From contig CM044967.1 of the NCBI GenBank assembly GCA_024516035.1, forward strand, positions 2,140,383 through 2,204,382: a DNA stretch of 64,000 nt, read 5' to 3'. Source of the stretch: Bactericera cockerelli. Taxonomy: Eukaryota > Arthropoda > Insecta > Hemiptera > Triozidae. The notes beneath the pieces are model-generated. The model worked only from the letters and a program-made list of their open reading frames with translations, did no database searches and was not told the origin of the DNA. Of this stretch, positions 49,950 to 58,546 are shown one piece after another. Position numbers and translations under genes: made by a program. Every line of letters starts with the position of its first letter. Position 1 is the stretch's first letter.

Positions 49950-50186
49950 TAAAAACAGAAAAGTGAGAAGTTGTATTAGATGTACAATTGTACATGAATA
50001 TCAGAACATATCTGGACAGCTGTTTCGAACTTATTTGCTCTCGTCAGCAGGTAATAGTTCTGAATATACATGTCATCAACTAACCTCTCTATTTTAATCA
50101 GCATAAACAGAAAAGTGAGAAGTTGTAATAGATGTACATGAATATCAGAACATACCTGGACAGCTGTTTCGAATTGATTTAGAGCT
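49950..50186 (-). mobile_element. hammerhead-repeat dimer, 144-bp unit
   Basis: Two units 144 bp apart (CTGGACAGCTGTTTCG at 50012 and 50156). The first has a complete ribozyme; the second is cut after GAAAC/stem II. The linker between them is CATCAACTAACCTCTCTATT and AAACAGAAAAGTGAGAAGTT. Tandem short units with type-I hammerheads are the described form of animal retrozymes. Confidence 0.75.
49993..50073 (-). ncRNA. hammerhead ribozyme (type I)
   Basis: Minus strand: stem I strand TTCAGAACTATTACCTG; core CTGACGA (position 7 is C, a tolerated change); stem II GAGC, AAATAA, GTTC; GAA; stem III AC, AGCT, GT; cleavage C; returning stem I CAGATATGTTCTGA. One A/C mismatch lies in the inner stem I. 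Confidence 0.75.
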
Positions 50187-50409
50187 GATTGTTTTAGAAA
50201 GAAAGAGAAGATGGTTCGGAATGGATAGGTGTCATCAGAGTTGTCAATGAATCAATCAACACCCTAGATCTTCTACGTAAAACAGTTCTAATGGAGACAT
50301 CCAAATACAAAAATATTTTCAAGAAGATGAAATATAATTTCCATAAAAAAAAACAAAAATAGAAGAAAAAAACACTGTTGCAAATTTGCAAAAACACAAA
50401 ACTAGTGGA

Positions 50410-50600
50410 TGTGCCAAAGGCCCCAAGTTACTTACCTAGAAACAAAACGAGCAGAGATGTGATACGAGAAATCCTTGTATTCAGAAGTATTCTGGTTCAA
50501 GACCAAACGGTGATTGAACCCCAGCTCTCAGGTAACCTCGACTATATTGTAACCGGCGGCTCTTGATACGAACTTATAAGTCTGTGTTGGTTAGGAGGCT
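50410..50600 (+). repeat. P repeat copy
   Basis: It starts CCCCAAGTTACTTACCTAGA and ends ACTTATAAGTCTGTG. It has the longest open frame of the family, 50378-50566, ending at a TGA. The minus-strand CTAGGTAAGTAAC motif recurs. Confidence 0.6.
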
Positions 50601-50654
50601 TGTGTTTTTCTGCATGTGCATATGAGGCGAGACACTGTACGTACAGGAAATATT

Positions 50655-50870
50655 CTGGTAGTCAAGTGGTTAACGCGCTAGTCTGTTAATTCAGGTAGCG
50701 TTGGGATCCGTTGGTTTGCATACCACTCAAGTACATGTATTATTCCTCATCAATTTGAGTTTGTGGCCACATAATAATAAGACTCTGAGGGTTAGGTGGT
50801 TGAAAATGCTTTGAGCATTAACCTCGCCTGGTGGTTACCTTCCACCAAAGACTGTTATTATTATTATTAT
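50655..50870 (+). mobile_element. tB SINE, full length
   Basis: Head TAGTCAAGTGGTTAACGCGC; the B box is mutated (GGTTTGCATACC), so internal transcription is doubtful. Body and tail are complete. Confidence 0.85.
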
Positions 50871-51184
50871 AAAGATACATATTTTGTGTAAATCACAATC
50901 TTGATATCACAATTACCCATTTTAACCACGCACCTATTTTGAACGTTCATCAAAAAGTCTTTTCCGGCCTGGAGGTTGGTTGACTCTAGTGCGTTGCCTA
51001 AAACTCGTGTATTTGGACCGACAGGTCAGTTGGCCAACCAAATGAAAAAAATAGACTTTGGAATTGATAGGTGTAAAATTGTACATAGATATACGAAATA
51101 TATACTAGCTATAACACGGCATTTGTCGCCGTTAATGCTTTGCCCGGCGGTCTATTCAGATTTAAAAAAAAGATATATTTCTTA
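50871..51184 (+). other. unassigned, possible LINE fragment
   Basis: At 51000-51100 the frame reads QLANQMKKIDFGIDRCKIVH, which recalls the FGIDKC motif in LINE reverse transcriptases. The match is short and may be chance. Confidence 0.25.
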
Positions 51185-51310
51185 ATCATCATCATAGGGT
51201 GGCGTCATCGTGAACGATGATAGCCAGACAGTGGAGGAATGACTCAGTACTTCTACCACTGTCTTTACAAGGAGACTAATAATTGACAAGGGCCCCCAGA
51301 ACCAAGCCCT
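51185..51310 (-). repeat. G repeat copy
   Basis: AGGGTGGCGTCATCGTGAAC to TTGACAAGGGCCCCCAGAAC; 5' part only on the minus strand. Confidence 0.7.
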
Positions 51311-51575
51311 TATAATAATAATAATGATCTTTATCTTTTGTATATACATTTTTGTGTTCCCGTGAAGTACTAGTGTACTTTCTTAGGTAATAGAAAGTAA
51401 AAAATGAGGTATTTAGAAGAAAAAAAATTGAGTTTTGTACACCACCAATTGTGTACTCTCTCCTGATTTGCACAAAATAACTGTGATAAAACAACAGCAA
51501 CATGGCTGCCTCAAGCCTAATCTCGGTTCACTCGAATGTGTTGCTTGCAAAATTCACAGCACTCCTCTCTCGGTG
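51311..51575. other. unassigned stretch
   Basis: It holds the CTTTCTTAGGTAATAGAAAG inverted motif also seen near 17043. Nothing else was recognised. Confidence 0.4.
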
Positions 51576-51686
51576 CCAGAAGTCCTTGCAGTGAGCAGGA
51601 TTCTGGTTCAAGACCAGGAGGTAGATGAACCTAGCGCTCGGGTAACCTCGACTCCAGAGCAATCGGCGGCTCTCGTGTTGCCTTGT
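51576..51686 (+). repeat. P repeat, diverged copy
   Basis: AGGATTCTGGTTCAAGACCA, GGTAACCTCGACTCC and AATCGGCGGCTCT. It runs into the 40-bp satellite. Confidence 0.5.
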
Positions 51687-52520
51687 ACAGTATTGTAACA
51701 GTTCGGGTGGTGCTGTTGTGCCTTGTACAGTATTGTAACAGTTGTGGAGGTGCTGTTGTGCCTTGTACAGTATTGTAACAGTTGTGGTGGTGCTGTTGTG
51801 CCTTGTACAGTATTGTAACAGTTGTGGATGTGCTGTTGTGCCTTGTACAGTATTGTAACAGTTGTGGATGTGCTGTTGTGCGTTGTAGAGTATTGTAACA
51901 GTTCTGGTGGTGCTGTTGTGCCTTGTACAGTATTGTAACAGTTCTGGTGGTACTGTTGTGCCTTGTACAGTATTGTAACAGTTGTGGATGTGCTGTTGTG
52001 CCTTGTACAGTATTGTAACAGTTGTGGATGTGCTGTTGTGCCTTGTACAGTATTGTAACAGTTCTGGTGGTGCTGTTGTGCCTTGTACAGTATTGTAACA
52101 GTTCTGGTGGTACTGTTGTGCCTTGTACAGTATTGTAACAGTTGTGGATGTGCTGTTGTGCCTTGTACAGTATTGTAACAGTTGTGGATGTGCTGTTGTG
52201 CCTTGTACAGTATTGTAACAGTTGTGGAGGTGCTGTTGTGCCTTGTACAGTATTGTAACAGTTCTGGTGGTGCTGTTGTGCCTTGTACAGTATTGTAACA
52301 GTTGTGGAGGTGCTGTTGTGCCTTGTACAGTATTTAAACAGTTGTGGAGGTGCTGTTGTGCCTTGTACAGTATTGTAACAGTTGTGGATGTGCTGTTGTG
52401 CCTTATACAGTATTGTAACAGTTCTGGTGGTACTGTTGTGCCTTGTACAGTATTGTAACAGTTGTGGAGGTGCTGTTGTGCCTTGTACAGTATTGTAACA
52501 GTTGTGGAAGTGCTGTTGAT
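51681..52520. repeat. 40-bp satellite, 21 units
   Basis: Unit: CCTTGTACAGTATTGTAACA then GTTNTGGNNGTGCTGTTGTG. By the variable part, units 4-7 and 8-11 repeat the same four-unit order (GATG, GATG, CTGGTGG-TGCT, CTGGTGG-TACT). This gives a 160-bp higher-order period. Confidence 0.95.
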
Positions 52521-52720
52521 TGAGAAAAGTGAGAAGTTACTGTTGTTTGATACGGCTGGAGTCTTTTCATTAACACCGTAGAATGAACCGTATTGAAAGA
52601 GTTGTGCTATTTAGAGTGTAGTTTATTATTATTATTATGAGAGTCTCTAGGGTAGTCTAGAGGTCTCAAGACAATGAGTTAAAATATGTCAACACTATTT
52701 TGACAGTAATTTAATCTATT
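52521..52720. other. unassigned, with hammerhead-tail motif
   Basis: GAGAAAAGTGAGAAGTTACT at 52522 is the hammerhead-repeat tail. The rest is AT-rich. Confidence 0.4.
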
Positions 52721-52721
52721 T

Positions 52722-52935
52722 TATAATCATCATAGGGTAGCGTCATTGTGAACGATGGTAGCCAGACAGTGGAGGAATGACTCAGCACTTCTAGCACTGT
52801 CTTTAAAAGGAGGCTAATAATTGACAAGGGCCCCCAGAACCAAGCCAATGCTGGTCTACTCCCTGTTTATAGTACCCCAGCCAGACTGCTGGTCCCTCAT
52901 GTTTATAGTCCCCCAGCCAGACATTCTATAATAGA
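52722..52935 (-). repeat. G repeat, full with duplicated start
   Basis: As at 1088, the GTCTGGCTGGGG start is doubled (CCCCAGCCAGACTGCTGG and CCCCCAGCCAGACATTCTA on plus). This shows that a dimeric start is a family trait. Confidence 0.75.
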
Positions 52936-53015
52936 AATAACTATTTATTAAGAAGAATAATATTGACAAAGGGCGTGATTATTGCTTGAGGCAATCTCTG
53001 TTTCAAGCTCATGGG
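52936..53015 (+). repeat. U repeat fragment
   Basis: ATATTGACAAAGGGCGTGAT and GAGGCAATCTCTG, as in 3530-3580. Confidence 0.6.
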
Positions 53016-53111
53016 ACTTGGCTGCTCGTGTGTAAAATAATGTTCGGACTTTGTCTTATGGCGTAAAATAGGTATCTGTTCATAGACTCTTATTATTGTG
53101 CGGGACGGAGC

Positions 53112-53330
53112 ACTACCGCACTGGTAGATTAGTGGTTAAGGCGCTAGTCTAGTAATCCAGGTAGCGTAGGGATCCGTTGGTTCAAATCCCAACCAATACA
53201 TGAATTTTTCCTTATTTATTGGAGAATATGACCACATATTAATAAGACCCTGAGGGTTAAGTGGTAGAAAATGCTTCAAGTATTAGCCTCGCCTGGCGTT
53301 TACCTTCCACTATAGAGTATTATTATTATT
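53112..53330 (+). mobile_element. tB SINE, full length
   Basis: Head CTGGTAGATTAGTGGTTAAG, B box GGTTCAAATCCC, body and tail complete. Confidence 0.85.
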
Positions 53331-53350
53331 ATCATTACCGTACTTCTTAA

Positions 53351-53507
53351 CACTTAGACGACCGCATGTTTTTAGTCAGTTCTCCGTGGGACCGGCGATG
53401 TTTAGGCTATTCACAGCGTAGTACATGCATGTACCACCGGTGGTACACTCGGTCCATTCCGTACAGACACGCGTGTACCACCGGTGGTACATCCGGTCGT
53501 CTAAGTG
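53351..53507. mobile_element. piggyBac-type MITE
   Basis: 157 bp, flanked by TTAA on both sides (53347-53350 and 53508-53511), with inverted ends CACTTAGACGACCG. TTAA duplication and a CAC/CCC start fit piggyBac. Inside are two identical 16-bp perfect palindromes, GTACCACCGGTGGTAC. Confidence 0.85.
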
Positions 53508-53527
53508 TTAATAAAAGTTTGTAGCCA

Positions 53528-53690
53528 CCGTGGCCGGTGGAGTAGTCACGGTGACCTAAATTAGTTCCCGCGGTAGGGTAGCATTTCTCTGTTCTGCACT
53601 TGGATGTCCGTCGTCCACTCATACCTCGTGAGGAAAAATGAGTAGCTGTTTGTATGAATAGTGACCAGTGGCGTCACGATATCTTAATTA
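53528..53690 (+). mobile_element. tE SINE, 3'-truncated
   Basis: Head CCACCGTGGCCGGTGGAGTA with a lost B box; body from CACTTGGATGTCCG to AGTGACCAGTGGCG. Confidence 0.75.
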
Positions 53691-53694
53691 TTCT

Positions 53695-53800
53695 AACTCA
53701 CCTAACTAAATAAATACTTGCCATACTTGGGACTCGAACCACCGACCTCCAGGTTACGAGTCCGCCGCCTCATCGATCCAGCTACCGAGGTCGATTTACT
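53695..53800 (-). mobile_element. tD SINE head
   Basis: Minus strand: GACCTCGGTAGCTGGATCGA, ACTCGTAACCTGGAGGTCGG, B box GGTTCGAGTCCC. Confidence 0.8.
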
Positions 53801-53894
53801 TCTTATGTATTTGTATTTATGTATTTTTCATGTATTTCACGAGCGCCCGTTAGTATATAGAACTGACTGGGTTGGTAAGTCGGTGGAGTTTCGG

Positions 53895-54010
53895 TCGAGA
53901 AATCCTTGTGCCGAGCAGAGATATTCTGGTTCAAGACCAAACGGTGATTGAACCCCAGCTCTCAGGTAACCTCGACTATATTGTAACCGGTGGCTCTTGA
54001 TACGAATTTG
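53895..54010 (+). repeat. P repeat copy
   Basis: AAATCCTTGTGCCGAGCAGA to GTGGCTCTTGATACGAA, then a hammerhead-tail piece (AAAAGTGAGAAGTTGCATTA). Confidence 0.65.
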
Positions 54011-54480
54011 TAAAAGTGAGAAGTTGCATTAGATTAATATTTTTTTTCATCCGAGTTAGATAAAATATATGTGTATAGGTTCCAATGGAAACGACATAAT
54101 AGTAAAAAGTTGAATGCATTTCACTGCAGGAGTAGTTTTTGTTTTTTACTACAATTATATTATTCCAGACCTTATGATAATGTTTCAATTACTGAGATTG
54201 CATGTTGAATCCACCAATTTTTCAGTTTCAAATTCGTCCGTTGTAAAATGTCAAATTCGCGCTATCCTAGCTGTGGACTTTTTTCATCGATTAGTTGGTT
54301 AATCATCCGTGGCAAAATATTATTATTTATTTTTTATACAAGTTTACGGGTTATTGAACATTAAGATTAAAACACTTATGACTAGGATTACATCTATTAT
54401 CTGTTAAAAAGGCCAAAAAACCTACTAAAGTGAAAGAACTACCAAGACCAATAGTAACCAAGTAACTAGGGCTAACTCTC
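54011..54480. other. unassigned AT-rich stretch
   Basis: Nothing recognised; short frames on both strands are ordinary. Confidence 0.4.
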
Positions 54481-54780
54481 AACAACTGTCATGATTCGGT
54501 GCCAAAGTTCACCAGATCAACCTCTTCCCGTCAAAGAAGAAAAGGTTTCGATCATCGAACTGCGCATGACCTCTGTGACCCCGGGGTAGTCGGTCATAGC
54601 AAGCTCGCTGAGAGGGTTCAAACCCGGAAACTCAAGACTGGCACACCGATGAGCTGAGTTGTCCTCTTTCGAGTTCACCGCTCTTCAGATCGGGATTGTT
54701 ACGCCACCGGTGATCCGGTGACTTACTTCTGTCTTCACCGCGCGGTCGGTTTTAAAGTTTAAGTGTAATTGCTGTTACGG
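54481..54780. other. GC-richer stretch with tRNA-like signs
   Basis: AGAGGGTTCAAACCCGGAAAC resembles a T arm/B box, preceded by TAGTCGGTCATAGC. No complete cloverleaf could be drawn. 54700-54725 has a GCCACCGGTGATCCGGTGAC inverted motif. Confidence 0.3.
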
Positions 54781-55010
54781 GATGAATGAACTCGCTGGTG
54801 AATGTAGGCTGTGTTTTGGATTTCAATTTGTTTTGTATTTTCTATCTCTTTTGTACATTAATGGGGTTCGGTGGAAGAGAAAGCCACAGGCTTTAACCTC
54901 GCCCCTTGGTTCACTACCAACATATTCTATTGTGTTTTTTTTTTTCATGTCCTATTTTATTGAATGTATCATGTAGTTGACCAATAAAGAGTTAAATAAT
55001 AATAATAATG
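54781..55010 (+). repeat. possible tB-like tail
   Basis: GGCTTTAACCTCGCCCCTTG and an AATAAAGAGTTAAATAATAA end are reminiscent of the tB tail, but diverged. Confidence 0.35.
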
Positions 55011-55584
55011 TACATAGCAAGCTATATTACTCCTAACTAAAGGAGAGTTCTTTTATTTTTGATTTTTAACATATTAAAATGTGGATAAATTTTCTCTTGA
55101 GCTTCGATTCTGTTTTTTTTTTTTTTTTTTTAGTTTTGACCTCCCCTATTCCACTAATTTAAAGTATCTATCTCTTTGTTACAGGTAAGTTTGCTATGGA
55201 TGAAGTTCTAGAGATATGAGGACCTACGTAATCTCATCACGTACAAATGTACTTCCAGGTTTGTGAGCATGTGTAACAATTGTGTGCAGATGAAAATTTT
55301 GGAATAAAAGAAATTTTGTTGACTTCAATAAGGTCTTCAATTGTTTCTTTTTTATTCGAATTTTCCTCAGTTCAGATCCTTTTATAAATGCTTTTAAGTG
55401 AAATATATTGTTTCATAAATAAATTGGGTGTTCTGAAATTTAAAACCCTACTAACTTTGACTTTTAAAAATTCTTTTATGTCCTAGTTGCCCATCAAGAT
55501 ATTGTTGTAAAAGGCCCAAACACTTTGTTACCGATAGTCCAATTACTGTTTGACTGGCGATCAGTGTAAATGAATCAGACAATC
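55011..55584 (+). other. unassigned, with splice-like junction and polyA signal
   Basis: At 55173-55195 a TCTATCTCTTTGTTACAG tract is followed by GTAAGT (junction about 55189). An AATAAA lies near 55304. It could be a recursive splice site or the start of a short terminal exon; the frame after the junction closes quickly. Confidence 0.3.
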
Positions 55585-55620
55585 AGTATAAACAGAAAAG
55601 TGAGAAGTTGTACTAGATGT

Positions 55621-55695
55621 ACATGAATATCAGAACATACCTGGACAGCTGTTTCGAGCTTATTTGCTCTCATCAGCAGGTAATAGTTCTGAATA
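55621..55695 (-). ncRNA. hammerhead ribozyme (type I), intact
   Basis: Minus strand: stem I GATATTCAGAACTATTACCTG is split here as GATATTCAGAAC and TATTACCTG; core CTGATGA; stem II GAGC, AAATAA, GCTC; GAA; stem III AC, AGCT, GT; cleavage after C (between plus positions 55644 and 55643); returning strand CAGGTATGTTCTGATATTC. Inner stem I has six pairs, then a small internal loop, then seven pairs and more. All core positions fit the hammerhead consensus. Confidence 0.85.
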
Positions 55696-55698
55696 TCC

Positions 55699-55986
55699 AT
55701 GCCATCAACTAAGGCACAATACAATAGTCCGTTTCGTGAATTTAGAGGCTACATATACCAACTTGTTGCTGTGGAAACCATGGGTGCTTGGAGCGTTGAA
55801 TCTAAGAAATGGTTAGACCATTTGGGAAAGAAATTGATTGAAATTACGGGTGATCCCCGTTCCAATCATTTTCTTTACCAAAAAATTGGTCTGGCCATTC
55901 AAAGAGGAAATGCTTCTTGCATCCTCGGTTCCCTTCCGGAAGGACGGTCTCTGGACAAGTTTTTTATATTTAATAAAACTAAATAA
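55699..55986 (+). pseudogene. retroelement-tail ORF inside unit 1
   Basis: A 95-codon frame starts at an ATG in the ribozyme-repeat linker. The core reads VAVETMGAWSVESKKWLDHL, IEITGDPRSNHFLYQKIG and LAIQRGNASCILGSLPEG. From memory, the order E.xG.W, TGDxR, QR/QK, AIQRGNA and LGxxP is typical of the C-terminal tail of invertebrate retroelement polyproteins; I cannot name the clade. It lies antisense to the ribozyme. It is likely a captured fragment rather than a gene. Confidence 0.5.
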
Positions 55987-56011
55987 AACAGTTTAGTGAA
56001 TTACTATGTCG

Positions 56012-56080
56012 TTAATATACATACCTGGACAGCTGTTTCGAGCTTATTTGCTCTCATCAGCAGGTAATAGTTCTGAATAT
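56012..56080 (-). ncRNA. hammerhead ribozyme, unit 2
   Basis: Core, stem II, stem III and the inner stem I (CAGGTA with TACCTG) are identical to unit 1. The outer stem I strand is replaced (TGTATATTAACG), so the extended pairing is lost. Confidence 0.75.
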
Positions 56081-56082
56081 CC

Positions 56083-56358
56083 ATGCCATCAACTAAGGCA
56101 CAATACAATAGTCCGTTTCGTGAATTTAGAGGCTACATATACCAACTTGTTGCTGTGGAAACCATGGGTGCTTGGAGCGTTGAATCTAAGAAATGGTTAG
56201 ACCATTTGGGAAAGAAATTGATTGAAATTACGGGTGATCCCCGTTCCAATCATTTTCTTTACCAAAAAATTGGTCTGGCCATTCAAAGAGGAAATGCTTC
56301 TTGCATCCTCGGTTCCCTTCCGGAAGGACGGTCTCTGGGACAAGTTTTTTATATTTAA
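56083..56358 (+). pseudogene. retroelement-tail ORF inside unit 2
   Basis: It is the same as 55699-55986 up to SLPEGRSL. One additional G shifts the frame and the protein ends GQVFYI. Confidence 0.5.
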
Positions 56359-56389
56359 TAAAACTAAATAAAACAGTTTAGTGAATTAC

Positions 56390-56465
56390 TATGTCGTTAA
56401 TATACATACTTGGACAGCTGTTTCGAGCTTATTTGCTCTCATCAGCAGGTAATAGTTCTGAACAT
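56390..56465 (-). ncRNA. hammerhead ribozyme, unit 3, weakened
   Basis: The core and stem II are intact. Inner stem I has an A/C mismatch (CAAGTA with TACCTG), and the outer strand differs as in unit 2. Confidence 0.65.
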
Positions 56466-56480
56466 TCATGCCATCAACTA

Positions 56481-56762
56481 AGGCACAATACAATAGTGCC
56501 GTCTAGTGAATTACTATATCGTCAATATACATTTCCACGCCAGCCGCCTCTACTTCATTACGAGGTTACTGAGTCAATCACCGCGTTTTATTCACTCGCA
56601 AGACATTTCCATAGCTATTCTTCAAAGTTACATACGTTATCCATATACTTCAGTTATATACTTACGTTGCATACATATTTACTTTAAACAAAACGTTATC
56701 TACGTTAAGTTACCTATATAACCTCATTTTGCACAGCGATTACTGTGTCGATAGTGAGAGTT
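56481..56762. other. unassigned stretch
   Basis: The first part is the unit 3 linker; the remainder is unrecognised. Confidence 0.4.
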
Positions 56763-56880
56763 TGCGCCGTGCATTGGTATAGGCACAGTAGTTGCGATTA
56801 CGGGGACAGTAGGAACCTGTGGTATTGTTCTTGTCTGGTAAACTGCGATCCCTGAGTTCGAATCCCAACCAATGCAATTT
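56763..56880 (+). mobile_element. tB-like SINE head with insertion
   Basis: GTGCATTGGTATAGG at the start, and CTGGTAAACTGCGATCCCTG with B box AGTTCGAATCCC and CAATGCA at the end. The middle is foreign (GCGATTACGGGGACAGTAGG). Confidence 0.5.
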
Positions 56881-56949
56881 TTTCTGAAATATTCAAGATG
56901 TATGACTATAGTGCCCACACACATTAGTATAGTCTTAATGAACAACTTG

Positions 56950-57010
56950 TCATGTCCCGGCTGGGTTTCGAACCCTCGAACTTTACCACCGAGCTACCGG
57001 GACAGACTAT
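56950..57010 (-). mobile_element. tC SINE head
   Basis: Minus strand GTCCCGGTAGCTCGGTGG and GGGTTCGAAACCCAGCCGGG. The anticodon arm is deleted. Confidence 0.75.
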
Positions 57011-57224
57011 GTTCCGGGACAGATGTTATGTTCAAAAAACGAAGAAAAAAAAAAACGCACAGACATTAGAAACCAAAAACCCGAAAGTCCCACGGTATCA
57101 TTAAGATCCATTATGATTATTCTGCCGGGTGTCTCAAACATTTCTACAACCTTCTCTCTCTCAAGTTCTTAAAGAGAATAGTGCGAATGCGAAGTTGTAC
57201 TTGGATGCAACTAGTACCTACTTA

Positions 57225-57330
57225 CATCTGGACATAACTGGATAGATATTTAGAGCTACTTGGCTCTTTTCGTCTTTCCAGAAGCCCTTATTTCCGAAAA
57301 TCTTGCATCCACTAACCTCTCTATTTAAAA
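57225..57330 (-). repeat. hammerhead relic upstream of the 65-bp satellite
   Basis: Minus strand AGAGCCAAGTAGCTCT keeps a stem II hairpin. The core strands are mutated. The linker CCACTAACCTCTCTATTT leads into the satellite. Confidence 0.5.
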
Positions 57331-57718
57331 CAGTCAAAACAGAAAAGTGAGAAGTTCTACTCTCATGAACAGAATTAAGTATTCCGCAGTTCAAACAGTC
57401 AAAACAGAAAAGTGAGAAGTTCTACTCTCATGAACAGAATTAAGTATTCCGCAGTTCAAACAGTCAAAACAGAAAAGTGAGAAGTTCTACTCTCATGAAC
57501 AGAATTAAGTATTCCGCAGTTCAAACAGTCAAAACAGAAAAGTGAGAAGTTCTACTCTCATGAACAGAATTAAGTATTCCGCAGTTCAAACAGTCAAAAC
57601 AGAAAAGTGAGAAGTTCTACTCTCATGAACAGAATTAAGTATTCCGCAGTTCAAACAGTCAAAACAGAAAAGTGAGAAGTTCTACTCTCATGAACAGAAT
57701 TAAGTATTCCGCAGTTCG
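57331..57718. repeat. 65-bp satellite, six identical units
   Basis: Units start at 57331, 57396, 57461, 57526, 57591 and 57656. I found no differences between the complete units. The unit CAGTCAAAACAGAAAAGTGA, GAAGTTCTACTCTCATGAAC and AGAATTAAGTATTCCGCAGT (tcaaa) contains the hammerhead-repeat tail motif. Confidence 0.95.
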
Positions 57719-58166
57719 CAGTACATCCCTGGGAGCAGTCAATGTCTGAGGTTAACAGAGAGGTCTATGAGAATTCAGATTTGCTTCTCAAACTACTGTG
57801 TGAAGTAACTAGGAACACAACGTTGCCACGTGTGTACGTATCGCAGGTTGAATATCATGATTATTCTTCGATCTGATAAACTGTTAAGATCGACAGTTAT
57901 AGCTTCGGGACCAATGGATTCAATGTTAATCATGATTTTTAAGTATCATTGTTCAATTGTTTCCTAGTAAGAAATTTACATGTAAAATTAAGTTTATGTA
58001 CAAATATTCCCATTTGTCTTTCCTTGTCTTATTTTCTTTTCTTTTCTTACCTCGGAAGTATGAACAAGGTATATTCTATTGTATTCTAAATATTGATTAC
58101 TATGTAATTCAATAGTTCTTGAAATAACTATAGAAATTGTGCAAAAAGAAAAGAAAAAACAGTTAG
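57719..58166. other. unassigned stretch
   Basis: No partner in the window and no coding sign. Confidence 0.4.
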
Positions 58167-58298
58167 GGCCGCATCAGAGAACTGGTTTAAAGTTAAGATA
58201 ATCCCTCAACTCGGGCTATAGTGTGGTGTGATTGGTTGAAACTCTGACTTGAAGGCGTGTCTAGCTTAGCTTAACTTTAATCTTGTCTCATAATGGCC
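58167..58298. mobile_element. X MITE, TTA-flanked
   Basis: Left GGGCCGCATCAGAGAACTGG and right ATCTTGTCTCATAATGGCC are decayed inverted ends. TTA lies on both sides (58164-58166 and 58299-58301). Interior: GGGCTATAGTGTGGTGTGAT. Confidence 0.7.
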
Positions 58299-58546
58299 TT
58301 AAATGAAAAATCTATTAGTAAATTTGTAAGCACATGTATGGATATTTGGATATGTATGGTTCCGGATGCACTGTCTTTAAATGAGAGACATCGGGTTTTT
58401 AGTGGGTGGAAATCCCACTCCCCATGTTTTCCGGGTGTCTTTAAAAGATTTTTCCCATATCTCTTTCTCTAAAAAAGCACATGTATGGCATGACATAAGG
58501 AAGTCATTTCTCTCTTATGTTTTCAAACCACAAAGCACTGTACAGT
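58299..58546. other. unassigned; left copy of a direct repeat
   Basis: 58479-58535 (CATGTATGGCATGACATAAG, TATGTTTTCAAACCA) recurs at 58780-58835 across the tB SINE. Confidence 0.5.

Larger units (their letters stand above)
55585..56480 (-). mobile_element. retrozyme-like tandem array with captured coding segment
   Basis: Three hammerhead units lie in tandem, with CTGGACAGCTG at 55641, 56025 and 56410 (periods 384 and 385). Units one and two contain about 240 bp inserted in the linker after CAACTAAGGCACAATACAAT. The third lacks this insert and continues directly into GTGAATTACTATATCGTC. The two long units are nearly identical, differing by one G near 56340. The family is otherwise 144 bp long (see 49950). 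Confidence 0.75.

Noticed and set aside
51681..52520. Coding repeat (VVPCTVL peptides)
   Set aside because: A 40-bp unit shifts frame at each repeat; short open frames are chance.
57331..57718. CRISPR-like array
   Set aside because: The units are directly adjacent with no unique spacers; it is a eukaryotic satellite.
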